From contig NZ_JODC01000007.1 of the NCBI RefSeq assembly GCF_000720765.1, forward strand, positions 496,001 through 560,000: a stretch of 64,000 nt of DNA, given 5' to 3'. Both the position numbers and the translations under genes were made by a program. This DNA is from Streptomyces sp. NRRL S-646 (lineage in GTDB: Bacteria; Actinomycetota; Actinomycetes; Streptomycetales; Streptomycetaceae). Below are positions 16,935 through 24,739 of the stretch, piece after piece (position 1 is the stretch's first letter; each line of letters begins with the position of its first letter). Under the pieces are notes generated by a model. That model was not told where the DNA came from. It saw only the letters and a list, made by a program, of their open reading frames with translations, and did no database searches.

Positions 16935-17534
16935 TCACATGTGGGCGCCGTGGCTCGGCGCGTGCGCCGGCGCGTGGGCGATGAGGTGCCGTACGAGGGT
17001 GAGCAGGGTCTGCACTCCTGAGCTGGAGATCCGGGCGTCGCAGCGCACGACGGGGATCGCCGGGTCGAGGTCGATGGCGGCGCGGACCTCCTCGGGGTCA
17101 TAGCGGTACGAGCCGTCGAACTCGTTGATCGCGACGATGAAGCCGAGGCCGCGCTGCTCGAAGAAGTCGACCGCTGCGAAGCACTCCTCCAGACGGCGGG
17201 TGTCGGCGAGGATGACCGCGCCGAGCGCGCCCTCGGAGAGCTCGTCCCACATGAACCAGAACCGCTGCTGCCCGGGCGTGCCGAACAGATACAGCACATG
17301 TTCCGGGTCGAGCGTTATCCGGCCGAAGTCCATGGCCACCGTCGTCTCGACCTTGTTCTCGATCCCTTCGAGAGAGTCGGTCGCGGCGCTGACCGTGGTG
17401 AGCAGTTCCTCCGTGCTGAGCGGCGCGATCTCGCTGACCGCGCCCACGAAGGTCGTCTTGCCTACTCCGAACCCGCCCGCCACCAGGATCTTCAGTGCGG
17501 TGGGGAAGGGGTCAGAGCTGTCGTCGTAGTCCAT
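16935..17534 (-). CDS. cvnD: Conservon GTPase-like protein CvnD
   Basis: The 199-residue Ras-like protein has a P-loop GGFGVGKTTF at about residues 20-29, switch-region TTVAMDFGRI, FGTPGQQRFWFMWDEL in place of DxxGQ, and NEFDG in place of NKxD. These substitutions are characteristic of the conservon GTPase family, which resembles MglA-like proteins. In Streptomyces CvnA-D act as a membrane-associated complex reminiscent of eukaryotic G-protein systems. The ATG overlaps cvnC by 23 bp. Confidence 0.92.
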   Translation of the reverse strand: MDYDDSSDPFPTALKILVAGGFGVGKTTFVGAVSEIAPLSTEELLTTVSAATDSLEGIENKVETTVAMDFGRITLDPEHVLYLFGTPGQQRFWFMWDELSEGALGAVILADTRRLEECFAAVDFFEQRGLGFIVAINEFDGSYRYDPEEVRAAIDLDPAIPVVRCDARISSSGVQTLLTLVRHLIAHAPAHAPSHGAHM

Positions 17535-17889
17535 CGAGCACTGCCTCCAGAAGGGCCCGGTCAGTCGGGTTGTGGTGGAACTCGGGTGGCTTGGTGGTGA
17601 GCGCCCCGCAGTCGACGAGGTCCGACAGCAGCACCTTGGTGACCACCGCCGGCAGCTTCAGCTGGGCGGCGACCTCGGCGACCGAGACGGGCGCCCGGCA
17701 CAGGTCGAGCGCCTGCGCGTGTTCAGGGCCGAGGTAGCCGAGGGGGGTGGCTCCGGTGGCCATCACATGCGACAGGAGGTCGAGCGCGATGGTGGGCCGG
17801 GTGCGTCCGTTGCTGACCGTGAAGGGGCGCACCAGCCGACCGGCCGCGTCGTCGAGCCAGGGCCCGTCGCCGACCGCCGCCACGCTCAA
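17512..17889 (-). CDS. cvnC: Conservon DUF742 protein CvnC
   Basis: The 125-residue protein matches DUF742: WLDDAAGRLVRPFTVSNGRTR, then a predicted winged-helix part with LCRAPVSVAEVAAQLKLPAVV and TKVLLSDLVDCGALTTKPP. DUF742 members accompany CvnB and CvnD and may link sensor and GTPase. Its start overlaps the stop of cvnB (GTGA) and its end overlaps cvnD, which indicates tight translational coupling. Confidence 0.92.
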   Translation of the reverse strand: MSVAAVGDGPWLDDAAGRLVRPFTVSNGRTRPTIALDLLSHVMATGATPLGYLGPEHAQALDLCRAPVSVAEVAAQLKLPAVVTKVLLSDLVDCGALTTKPPEFHHNPTDRALLEAVLDGLRRQL

Positions 17890-18320
17890 GGCCTCATCGC
17901 CGTGGGTTCGACGGCGTGCTGCCGGGGCGCGGTGACGAGGTAGGGACGGACGCTCTTGACCAGCATCGCCATCTCGTAGCCGAGCACCGCCGCGTCGGCC
18001 TCGCGGCCGGCCAGTACGGCGAGACAGGTGCCGGAGCCGGCGGTGGTCACGAACAGCAGGGTCGAGTCGAGTTCGACGACGACCTGGCGGACGTCGCCGC
18101 CGTCGCCGAAGCGGACCCCGGCGCTGCGGCCGAGGGAGTACAGGCCGGAGGCCAGGGCGGCCATGTGGTCGGCGCTGTCCGGGTCGAGGCCGTGGACCGA
18201 CTTCACAAGCCCGTCGCAGGAGAGGAGTACCGCACTGGTCGTGTGGGGTACGCGCTGCACGAGGCCGCTCATCAGCCAGTCGAGATCGGATACATGGCCG
18301 GTCGGCGCATCGCTCGCCAT
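17886..18320 (-). CDS. cvnB: Roadblock/LC7-domain protein CvnB
   Basis: The protein carries a Roadblock/LC7 domain, DLDWLMSGLVQRVPHTTSAVL, then LSCDGLVKSVHGLD, VVVELDSTLLFVTTAGSGTCL and MLVKSVRPYL. Such proteins regulate small GTPases, here probably CvnD. The ATG at 18320 (MASDAPTGHVSD) is chosen because AAGGAG lies 10 nt upstream and homology begins there. An ATG 26 codons earlier forms an ATGA overlap with cvnA and cannot be excluded; it would add a Pro/Thr-rich tail. Confidence 0.9.
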   Translation of the reverse strand: MASDAPTGHVSDLDWLMSGLVQRVPHTTSAVLLSCDGLVKSVHGLDPDSADHMAALASGLYSLGRSAGVRFGDGGDVRQVVVELDSTLLFVTTAGSGTCLAVLAGREADAAVLGYEMAMLVKSVRPYLVTAPRQHAVEPTAMRP

Positions 18321-18394
18321 GGTGGATCGACTCCTTGGGGTACGAAGGTCTGCGGGAGCGGTGGGGGCGGTAACGGGGGTGGGGACAGGGGTGG

Positions 18395-20533
18395 TCATCC
18401 GGCTGGTGCGCTCCCGTCGTGCCGGGTGGGATGGTCGGTGCCGCGCGCGGACACGGGGCGTGCCTCGGCTATGTGGGCCGGGTCCATGTGCGATACGTCC
18501 ACGGACGGCGGCGGAGTGGTGGCGGTGACGTCCGTGCGGAGAACGTCCAGGGGCGAGCTCGGGAGGATGGACGCGGCCTCTGTGTGAGCCGGGTCGGTGA
18601 GCGGACGCGACTCGATGCGCGGCGCCTGCTCCATGGGCTCGGCGGCCATGTAGGCAGACTCCATGTGTGCCGAAGCCATGTGCGCCGACTCCATGTGTGC
18701 CGAAGCCATGTGGTCCGGCTCCAGGTGCGCGGTCGACGCTGTGTGTGCGGCCCCCGTGTAGTCCGAGTGTTCCGCGTACTCGGCGCGCTCCGACTCGAGG
18801 TTCTGCTGGGCCTCCGCCAGGCCGATGCCGCGCTGGAAGGCGGCCATCAGGCCCGGGTCGTGGCCGGCAACGTACTCGGACTCCAGGCGTGGCGCCGGGC
18901 CGTCCCGCAGCTGGGGTGCGATGTGCTCCTGGGCGCGGCGGCGCGGCAGTTGGGGCTTGCCCATGGTGCCGCGGACGGTGCCGGTGCGGGGCGTGGGCGG
19001 CGTGGCCGCGTTCTCCGCGACCAGCCGCCGGTCGTCGGGCCGGATGCCGGGCAGAGCCTCCGCGGGATTGGCCCGCTCCTCATGGGCGCCGCGCACCGGG
19101 AGCGGTCCGGGTCCGCTGCCGCTCTGCGTGCTGTCGTTGAGCGGGCCGGCGTTCGCCGCGGCGGCCGTGGACTGCGCGGGCGGCGGGGGCGCGACGCGAG
19201 GCCCGACGGTCTCGGGTCGGGGCCCGGGCGGCGCCTGCGGCTGGGACCGCGGCGGTACGGACGGCTCGGGCATCCCCATCACGCCTGTGGCACCGTGCGG
19301 CTGCGCTGCACCCCCGGGCACACCCGGCGTCGAACCCAGCAGCCCCTGCGGTACGACGAGAACGGCCTGCACTCCGCCGTAGATGTTGGTCTGCAGCCGG
19401 ACGTTGATGCCGTGCCGCCGCGCGAGCTGCGAGACGACGAACAGTCCGATGCGGCCGTCCGCGAGCAGGCTCGCCACATTGACCTGGTCCGGGTCGGCGA
19501 GCAGGGCGTTCATCTTCTTCTGCTCGGCGACCGGCATGCCGAGGCCACGGTCCTCCACCTCGACGGCGAGTCCCGAGGTGACGAGGTTGGCGCGCAGCAG
19601 GACCTGCGTGTGCGGTGCGGAGAACACCGTGGCGTTCTCGACGAGTTCGGCCAGCAGGTGGATGACGTCGGCGACGGCGTGGCCGCGCAGGGTGCCGTCG
19701 ATGGGGGGCACCAGCTTGACCCGGGAGTACTGCTCGACCTCGGCGATGGCGGAGCGCAGCACCTCGGTCATGGAGACGGGGTTGCTCCACTGCCGGCGGG
19801 AGACGGCGCCGCCGAGGACGGCGAGGTTCTCGGCGTGCCGGCGGATCCGGGTGGCGAGGTGGTCGACGTGGAAGAGGCCCTTGAGCAGGTCGGGGTCCTC
19901 GATCTCGTTCTCCAGCTCGTCGAGGATCGAGATCTCCCGGTGCACCAGCGACTGCAGGCGCCGGGCGAGGTTGACGAAGACCTCGAGCTTCTGTTCGCTG
20001 CCCGCCTGGCTGGAGAGCTGGGCGGCCTGCACGACGGCGGTGACGGCGCCGTCGTGCGCGCGGGTCAGGTCGGCGGCGAGCAGCTCGAAGTCGTCGGCAT
20101 CGTCCGCGGGAGAGCTGCGCGGCTTGCGCGGGGGCGGGGTGTCGCCGCGGCGCAGCGACTCGACGAGGCCGCGCAGATCGGCCTCGCCGCGGCCGCTGAT
20201 GCGGCGCAGGGCGCCGAGGCGGTCGGTCACCGACCGGGCGGCACGGTCGGCGGCCACGGAGGCGATCAGGATCCCCGCGAGGGCCACCGCGGCGGCGCCG
20301 GCCAGCACGCCCCACAGGGTGAGGCTGGGCCGTGCTCCGGTGGTGCGGACGGTGAACAGGACGGCCGCGCTCGCGCTCAGGGCGACCGCGATCGGCGGCA
20401 GCACGGCGAGCCGCAGCAGCTGGGGCCGTATGTGCGTCTCGGGCAGCGAGGGTACGGGACGGGCAACCGGCCGTCCGTGCCGCCCGCCCTCGCGGCGGTC
20501 TGCGCGGGCGGCCGGTGCGCGAAGGTGAGACAT
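18395..20533 (-). CDS. cvnA: Conservon sensor-kinase-like protein CvnA
   Basis: The product has two transmembrane helices (about residues 40-100) and a helical dimerisation region (VFVNLARRLQSLVHREISILD, about 190). A histidine-kinase-type ATPase domain follows: LLAELVENATVFSAPHTQVLL (N box), VEDRGLGMPVAEQKKMN (G1) and GRIGLFVVSQLARRHGINVRL (G2). The C-terminal 300 residues are Pro/Ala-rich and include an HMxSA repeat. The large extracellular nitrate-type sensor of many CvnA proteins is absent. The ATG at 20533 has GAGGA upstream; a GTG at 20611 lacks one. Genes B, C and D follow with overlaps. Confidence 0.92.
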   Translation of the reverse strand: MSHLRAPAARADRREGGRHGRPVARPVPSLPETHIRPQLLRLAVLPPIAVALSASAAVLFTVRTTGARPSLTLWGVLAGAAAVALAGILIASVAADRAARSVTDRLGALRRISGRGEADLRGLVESLRRGDTPPPRKPRSSPADDADDFELLAADLTRAHDGAVTAVVQAAQLSSQAGSEQKLEVFVNLARRLQSLVHREISILDELENEIEDPDLLKGLFHVDHLATRIRRHAENLAVLGGAVSRRQWSNPVSMTEVLRSAIAEVEQYSRVKLVPPIDGTLRGHAVADVIHLLAELVENATVFSAPHTQVLLRANLVTSGLAVEVEDRGLGMPVAEQKKMNALLADPDQVNVASLLADGRIGLFVVSQLARRHGINVRLQTNIYGGVQAVLVVPQGLLGSTPGVPGGAAQPHGATGVMGMPEPSVPPRSQPQAPPGPRPETVGPRVAPPPPAQSTAAAANAGPLNDSTQSGSGPGPLPVRGAHEERANPAEALPGIRPDDRRLVAENAATPPTPRTGTVRGTMGKPQLPRRRAQEHIAPQLRDGPAPRLESEYVAGHDPGLMAAFQRGIGLAEAQQNLESERAEYAEHSDYTGAAHTASTAHLEPDHMASAHMESAHMASAHMESAYMAAEPMEQAPRIESRPLTDPAHTEAASILPSSPLDVLRTDVTATTPPPSVDVSHMDPAHIAEARPVSARGTDHPTRHDGSAPAG
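18657..18716 (-). repeat. 30-bp tandem repeat inside cvnA
   Basis: Two near-perfect 30-bp units (starting at 18657 and 18687) encode repeated H-M-A-S-A-H-M-E-S-A decapeptides in the C-terminal tail of CvnA. Related but diverged copies occur on both sides, for example DHMASAHMES and SHMDPAHIAE. The unit length is a multiple of three, so copy-number changes keep the frame. Confidence 0.8.
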
Positions 20534-20780
20534 CGGTGTCCTCGTCGTACTGATCCGTCGGTGCCTGGGGCGCGTGCTGCGCGGTTCGGGCATGCGTTGC
20601 CCGATGGACACTCACAGTAGTCGCCAACGCATCATGTGCGGTGGGCAGTTGACAAAGTCCCCCGGCGAGCGTCCCGCTCTGGTATGAGACTTCGTACGAC
20701 AGACCGATAAACCCAGCGGGCACATGATCCTGATCAATAAAGAATCGATCAGAGCTGGTCAGAAGCAGTCGCCAGGAAAC

Positions 20781-20818
20781 GGTGAGGGCCGGGGAGCGAC
20801 TGCTCCCCGGCCCTCACC
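20781..20818 (-). terminator. Strong hairpin terminator after the VOC gene
   Basis: A perfect 17-bp stem (GGTGAGGGCCGGGGAGC and its complement) closes a 4-nt loop. It lies 100 bp beyond the stop of the VOC gene and before the conservon promoter. No T-tract follows on the minus strand, as is common for Streptomyces terminators. The remaining 250 bp up to cvnA show no gene and should hold the conservon promoter. Confidence 0.8.
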
Positions 20819-20917
20819 GAATGCCCTTTTCTGTCCGCCCGACAACCCGCCGGGACCGTTTCGGGACGCTCACACGCCTCCAGAAGTCATCCCCCGAACG
20901 TCACTCAGTGTATTGAA

Positions 20918-21334
20918 CTAAGCCTTCGGCTGGGTGAACCTGATGCTGTTGCCGAACGGGTCCCTCAGACCGCAGTCGATTCCGTACGGCCGCTCGGTGG
21001 GCTCCTCCGTGAACTCGACGCCCTTGGCCTTGAGGGTCTCGTAGGTCTTGCGGCAGTCCTCGGTCCGGAAGATGAGGAAGCCGCCCGTCGCGCCCTTGGT
21101 CAGCAGCTCGCGGACCTGTTCCGCGGTCTCCTCGGACAGCCGCGGCGGGCCGGGCCGCTCCAGCAGGACCTCGCGGTCCGGCTGGCCGGGGACGTTGACG
21201 GTGAGCCAGCGCATGAAGCCGAGGTCGGCGTCGGTGTTGACCTCCAGGCCGAGCTTGCCGACGTAGAAGTCGAGGGCCTCGTCCTGGTCGAGGACGTAGA
21301 TCTGCGAGTGCGTGATTGCTGTGAACATGTGCAT
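20918..21334 (-). CDS. VOC-family (glyoxalase-like) protein
   Basis: The 138-residue protein has the paired beta-alpha-beta modules of the vicinal oxygen chelate fold: ITHSQIYVLDQDEALDFYVGK, LGLEVNTDADLG, then FRTEDCRKTYETLKAKGVEF and RPYGIDCGLRDPFGNSIRF. Metal-ligand positions His, Glu, and Asp/Asn look only partly kept, so it may be a binding protein or an isomerase-type enzyme. The start is set at the ATG just before the first strand; an 17-codon extension is not conserved-looking. An AraC gene lies 93 bp upstream on the same strand. Confidence 0.87.
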   Translation of the reverse strand: MHMFTAITHSQIYVLDQDEALDFYVGKLGLEVNTDADLGFMRWLTVNVPGQPDREVLLERPGPPRLSEETAEQVRELLTKGATGGFLIFRTEDCRKTYETLKAKGVEFTEEPTERPYGIDCGLRDPFGNSIRFTQPKA

Positions 21335-21427
21335 CACGCTACGAGCCCGGCACCGCGAAAACTTATCCAAAACTGCTCTGTCCACCGAAGAACGAGCACA
21401 AGGACGAGCACAAGGAGGACGGGGCCG

Positions 21428-21820
21428 TCAGGCGCTCGGCCGCATCCACGCCATCGTGAAACAGGTGGGGACGTCCAGGGCGACGGCCTGTTTGCGGTAC
21501 TCCCTGGGCGAGCGGCCGACGACGTCGCGGAAGGTGCGGCTGAAGGTGCCCGGGCTGCCGAAGCCGACCTCGAAGCAGATGTCCGTGACGCTGCGGTCCG
21601 TCTCCCGCAGCAGGAACATCGCGCGCTCGACGCGGCGGCGCTGCAGATAGCGGTGCGGTGTCTCGCCGAACGTGGCGCGGAAGGTGCGGGCGAAATGCGC
21701 CGGGGAGACATGGGCGATCCGGGCCAGGGCGGGCACGTCCAGCGGCTGGGCGTAGGCGCGGTCCATCGCGTCCCGGGCCCGCAGCATGCGGCGGTTCGTT
21801 TCTTCTGCGGCGCGGCTCAC
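21428..21820 (-). CDS. AraC-family regulator (DNA-binding domain only)
   Basis: The 130-residue product consists of an AraC/XylS double helix-turn-helix: AQPLDVPALARIAHVSPAHFA, RTFRATFGETPHRYLQRRRVE, then SVTDICFEVGFGSPGTFSRTF and RDVVGRSPREYR. There is no separate ligand domain unless translation starts farther upstream, where sequence is low quality and would run into the divergent cupin gene. The GTG at 21820 is preferred for that reason. It probably controls the downstream VOC gene and perhaps the divergent cupin gene. Confidence 0.87.
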   Translation of the reverse strand: MSRAAEETNRRMLRARDAMDRAYAQPLDVPALARIAHVSPAHFARTFRATFGETPHRYLQRRRVERAMFLLRETDRSVTDICFEVGFGSPGTFSRTFRDVVGRSPREYRKQAVALDVPTCFTMAWMRPSA

Positions 21821-21932
21821 GGCGCCATCACACCATGGTTCGCCGAAGGGTTCCGCTCTGGTGGTGGGGCGCCTGGCTAGCCTGGGTGAGGAGACAGGCC
21901 GCCGTTCGACGGCCCGAGCCGAAGGAGCCTTC

Positions 21933-22319
21933 ATGGAGCTTCCACGCGACGAGGTGGCCGTCGCCCGTCCCGGCGACCGACGGCCCGGGCCCGCAACAGC
22001 GGGAATGGACCGGCAGGAGGCGTTCGCCACCGACGGAATGTGGTCGGGATTCGTCCGCACCGAACCCGGGACGGTCTCCGGCTGGCATCACCACGGCGAG
22101 CACGAGTCGGTGATCTACGTCCTCACCGGGGCCCTCAGGATGGAGTTCGGCCCGGACGGCTCGCGCACGGTCGATGCCGGTCCCGGCGACTTCGTCCACG
22201 TACCGAAGGGCGTCGTGCACCGGGAGAGCAACCCCTCGGCGGAGCCTGCCGACATCATTGTCACGAGGGCGGGGACGGGGCAGTCCACGTTCAACGTGGA
22301 CGGGCCCGCACAGGGCTGA
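21933..22319 (+). CDS. Single-domain cupin protein
   Basis: The 128-residue cupin has the two metal motifs: GWHHHGEHESVIYVLTGALRMEFG (G-x-H-x-H-x-E) and GDFVHVPKGVVHRESN (motif 2 with PxGxxH). Metal-binding His and Glu are all present, so it may bind Fe, Mn or Zn. AAGGAG lies upstream of the ATG. Its substrate is not known; it could be a small dioxygenase, isomerase or ligand-binding protein. It faces the AraC gene across a 112-bp gap. Confidence 0.88.
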   Translation: MELPRDEVAVARPGDRRPGPATAGMDRQEAFATDGMWSGFVRTEPGTVSGWHHHGEHESVIYVLTGALRMEFGPDGSRTVDAGPGDFVHVPKGVVHRESNPSAEPADIIVTRAGTGQSTFNVDGPAQG

Positions 22320-22354
22320 GACGCCGGCTCCGCCCACTCCGGTCGGCGGTGTCT

Positions 22355-23143
22355 TCAGCGAAGGGCGGCCAGGTCCCCGCCCGGCAGGTGGATCCAGCCC
22401 TCCTGCCGGGCGGCGGCACGCTCGTCCGCGGTGCGCGGCCACCGGGTGTCCCCGACCAGGACGGCCCTCGCGACCAGAGCGCAGAGCAGGGCGTCGAGAT
22501 GGTCGTGGCTGTCGGCGCACATGGAACGCACGGGCTCGGGCAGGGCCAGTTCCAGGCCTTCCTCGACCGCGAGAAGAATGTGCTCGCGGACCTCGCGCGC
22601 TTCGGGCGTGGCGCTCTTGTAGCTGCGGGCCGGGCGGATGCCCCACCGCCGCAGCGCGGCGGCCGGGTACACCTCGGCGACCTGGCCCGACCCGTCCCGG
22701 GGCACAGGGGTGCCCGTCGTCGCGAGCGCGTCCAGGAGACGGGCCGCACGCAACGCCACGACGCCCAGCAGATCGGTGGACACCGACAGCGGAGGGCGCA
22801 TCGAGGTCGCCTTCCAGGTGAGGTCGTCGGTCAGCCGGAACCGCAGCGCGTCCAGGCCGGGGCGGCCGTCCGTGCGCTCCTGGAACCGGGCCTGCGGCGG
22901 CAGCCGTAGGCCCTGGTGGTGGGCGAGGACCGTGGCCACGAAGCTCGACGGCCAGCCGAGCGGACAGTCGAGGCCGGTCTTGTCGGCGGCCCGGACCAGC
23001 GCCAGCAGGTCCTCGTCCCCTTCCGGTACGACGAACTCGGTCGTCACGGCGCCGTCGGCTGCCCACAGCACGCGGCACACGGCGGTACGCCGTGCACTCG
23101 CCGCCAGGTCGACCCCGACCGTCACCGTCTGCTGATGACTCAT
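22355..23143 (-). CDS. DUF429 protein (predicted RNase H-like nuclease)
   Basis: The 262-residue protein fits DUF429: VTVGVDLAASARRTAVCRVLW at the N-terminus (an RNase H-like first strand with Asp), LDCPLGWPSSFVATVLAHH, FRLTDDLTWKATSMRPPLSVS, VAEVYPAAALRRWGI and ADSHDHLDALLCALVARAVL near the C-terminus with acidic residues. The family is predicted to be a nuclease, unproven. The ATG at 23143 is preferred because GAGGA lies just upstream, in the loop of a hairpin that also pairs the start codon. Confidence 0.8.
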   Translation of the reverse strand: MSHQQTVTVGVDLAASARRTAVCRVLWAADGAVTTEFVVPEGDEDLLALVRAADKTGLDCPLGWPSSFVATVLAHHQGLRLPPQARFQERTDGRPGLDALRFRLTDDLTWKATSMRPPLSVSTDLLGVVALRAARLLDALATTGTPVPRDGSGQVAEVYPAAALRRWGIRPARSYKSATPEAREVREHILLAVEEGLELALPEPVRSMCADSHDHLDALLCALVARAVLVGDTRWPRTADERAAARQEGWIHLPGGDLAALR

Positions 23144-23165
23144 GCCGGGATCCTCTCCCGGCATG
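23141..23165 (-). promoter_or_regulatory. Hairpin covering the DUF429 gene start
   Basis: In the mRNA, CATGCCGGGA and TCCCGGCATG form a perfect 10-bp stem with the loop GAGGA. The Shine-Dalgarno sequence is the loop and the start codon is in the 3' arm. The structure should strongly lower initiation unless opened, for example by a protein, temperature or a coupling ribosome. Confidence 0.55.
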
Positions 23166-23195
23166 CCGGGTCGGGTCACGGCCGCCCCGTCGAGG

Positions 23196-24449
23196 TCAGC
23201 CCGCCGATACCGGCTCGGGCTCCCCTGTGCCCTCCGCGGACTTGCCGTCGGCTTCGGCCTGGGTCTCGGCGCCGGAGTCGGCGGTCGTCTTGATCGCCGC
23301 CTTCGTCAGCACGTCCGCCGTCGGCCAGCCGCCGGCCGGGGCCTGGGCGACAGCCCGCCACCACGGTTCGGACGGAACCGTCTCCGCGGTGGGCTCGAAG
23401 GGCTCTCCCGGGCGGGGCAGGGCGATGCGGGAGCCCGTGGCGCGGGCGGCCGCGACCGTGCCCTCGCCGGGCTCCGCCCAGGGGTGCGTGGCCAGGTTGA
23501 AGGTGGCCCAGTGGATCGGCATCATCACGCCGTGCGGCTCGCCGCCCTGCAGGTCGAGGTGGGCGCGCATGCCCTCTTCGGGCGTCATGTGGATGTCCGG
23601 CCAGAAGTCGGAGTAGGCGCCGATCTGGATCATCGTGGCGTCGAAGGGTCCGTGCTCGGCGCCGATGTCCTTGAAGCCCTCGAAATAGCCGGTGTCGCCG
23701 CTGTGGAAGATCCGGTGCTCGTCCCCGGCGATGGACCAGGAGGCCCACAGGGTGTGCTGGGTGTTGCGCAGACCGCGGCCGCAGAAGTGGCGGGCCGGGG
23801 TGGCGGTCAGGGTGAGGCCGCCGACCTTGGTCGCCTCGTGCCAGTCCAGCTCGCGCAGCCGGTCGGCGGAGACGCCCCAGTGTTCGAGGTGGGCGCCGAC
23901 GCCGAGGGGGACGGCGAACAGCGTGTCCGTGTCGGCCAGTGCCTTGATGGTGGGCAGGTCAAGGTGGTCGTAGTGGTCGTGCGAGATGACGACGACGTCG
24001 ACCGGGCCGAGCGCGGCGATCGGCAGCGGCACCGGGTGCAGCCGCTTGGGTCCGACGAAGGAGAACGGGGAGCAGCGCTCGCCCCACACGGGGTCGAAGA
24101 GCACCCGCTGTCCGTCGATCTCGGCGAGCACGCTGGAGTGCCCCATCCAGGTCAGCCGCAGTCCGGTGGCCGGCGGCTTCGCGATGTCGGCGAGCGTGGT
24201 GGGATGCACGGGCACCGTGCCCTTGGGGGCGCGCCGGGGCCGCTCGTCCTTGTCGAAGAAGACCTTCGCGAAGTCCATCGTGGAGCCGGAGGGCCGGGTC
24301 CGGGCGGTGCCTCCGGGATTCTGGAAGACCCCGTCCTTGAAGTGCGGTGATCTGCGGATGCGCGCGAGACGCTCACCGCTCGGGTCCGCGCCGAAGCCCG
24401 CGGGCTGCAGCGCACGGAGCCCGGAGCTCAGGGAACGGAAACCGGACAC
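23196..24449 (-). CDS. MBL-fold metallo-hydrolase (UlaG/NAPE-PLD-like)
   Basis: The 417-residue protein has the metallo-beta-lactamase fold of the lipolytic/UlaG-like group. It shows LTWMGHSSVLAEIDGQRVLFD, the zinc motif SHDHYDHLDLPT (HxHxDH), ATPARHFCGRGL, IFHSGDTGYFEGF and PIHWATFNLATHPW. A 90-residue N-terminal stretch and an acidic C-terminal tail flank the domain. Its substrate is unknown; relatives hydrolyse phosphodiesters, including N-acyl-phosphatidylethanolamines, or lactones. It lies 52 bp downstream of a divergent promoter gap and next to the DUF429 gene. Confidence 0.88.
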   Translation of the reverse strand: MSGFRSLSSGLRALQPAGFGADPSGERLARIRRSPHFKDGVFQNPGGTARTRPSGSTMDFAKVFFDKDERPRRAPKGTVPVHPTTLADIAKPPATGLRLTWMGHSSVLAEIDGQRVLFDPVWGERCSPFSFVGPKRLHPVPLPIAALGPVDVVVISHDHYDHLDLPTIKALADTDTLFAVPLGVGAHLEHWGVSADRLRELDWHEATKVGGLTLTATPARHFCGRGLRNTQHTLWASWSIAGDEHRIFHSGDTGYFEGFKDIGAEHGPFDATMIQIGAYSDFWPDIHMTPEEGMRAHLDLQGGEPHGVMMPIHWATFNLATHPWAEPGEGTVAAARATGSRIALPRPGEPFEPTAETVPSEPWWRAVAQAPAGGWPTADVLTKAAIKTTADSGAETQAEADGKSAEGTGEPEPVSAG

Positions 24450-24635
24450 GGTACCTCCAGGTGGAGTCGACGAGGCATTCCATTATGGTCGGCTCCTCCG
24501 ACAACACCTGCGCCGTCCGGGTCGCTGCGGGCTCATTCCAAGCAAAGCCCAAAGATTGCCGACAGCTTGGTGAACCGCGGACCGCCGGCGTCCATTCCCG
24601 TCCTCCTGCCGGCGCCGCGGTGATCGATCCGCCCG

Positions 24636-24681
24636 TTGACAGAGGGTCCTGCCGATTCCGATACTGACTGTCGATTCAGTA
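24636..24681 (+). promoter_or_regulatory. Probable promoter and operator of the dehydrogenase gene
   Basis: TTGACA (24636-24641) and GATACT (24660-24665) are separated by 18 bp, close to the housekeeping consensus. The inverted repeat TACTGA-8 nt-TCAGTA (24662-24681) overlaps the -10 box and likely start point, so it is a candidate repressor site. Confidence 0.55.
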
Positions 24682-24739
24682 ATCGAGGGACCTTCGTCCC
24701 TCCGCCGCCGCCTCTGGTCACCATCCGCGAGGAGATCGC

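Noticed and set aside
18419..20620. A 733-codon open frame opposite cvnA
   Set aside because: Codon bias and homology clearly support cvnA; the opposite product has no recognisable domain.
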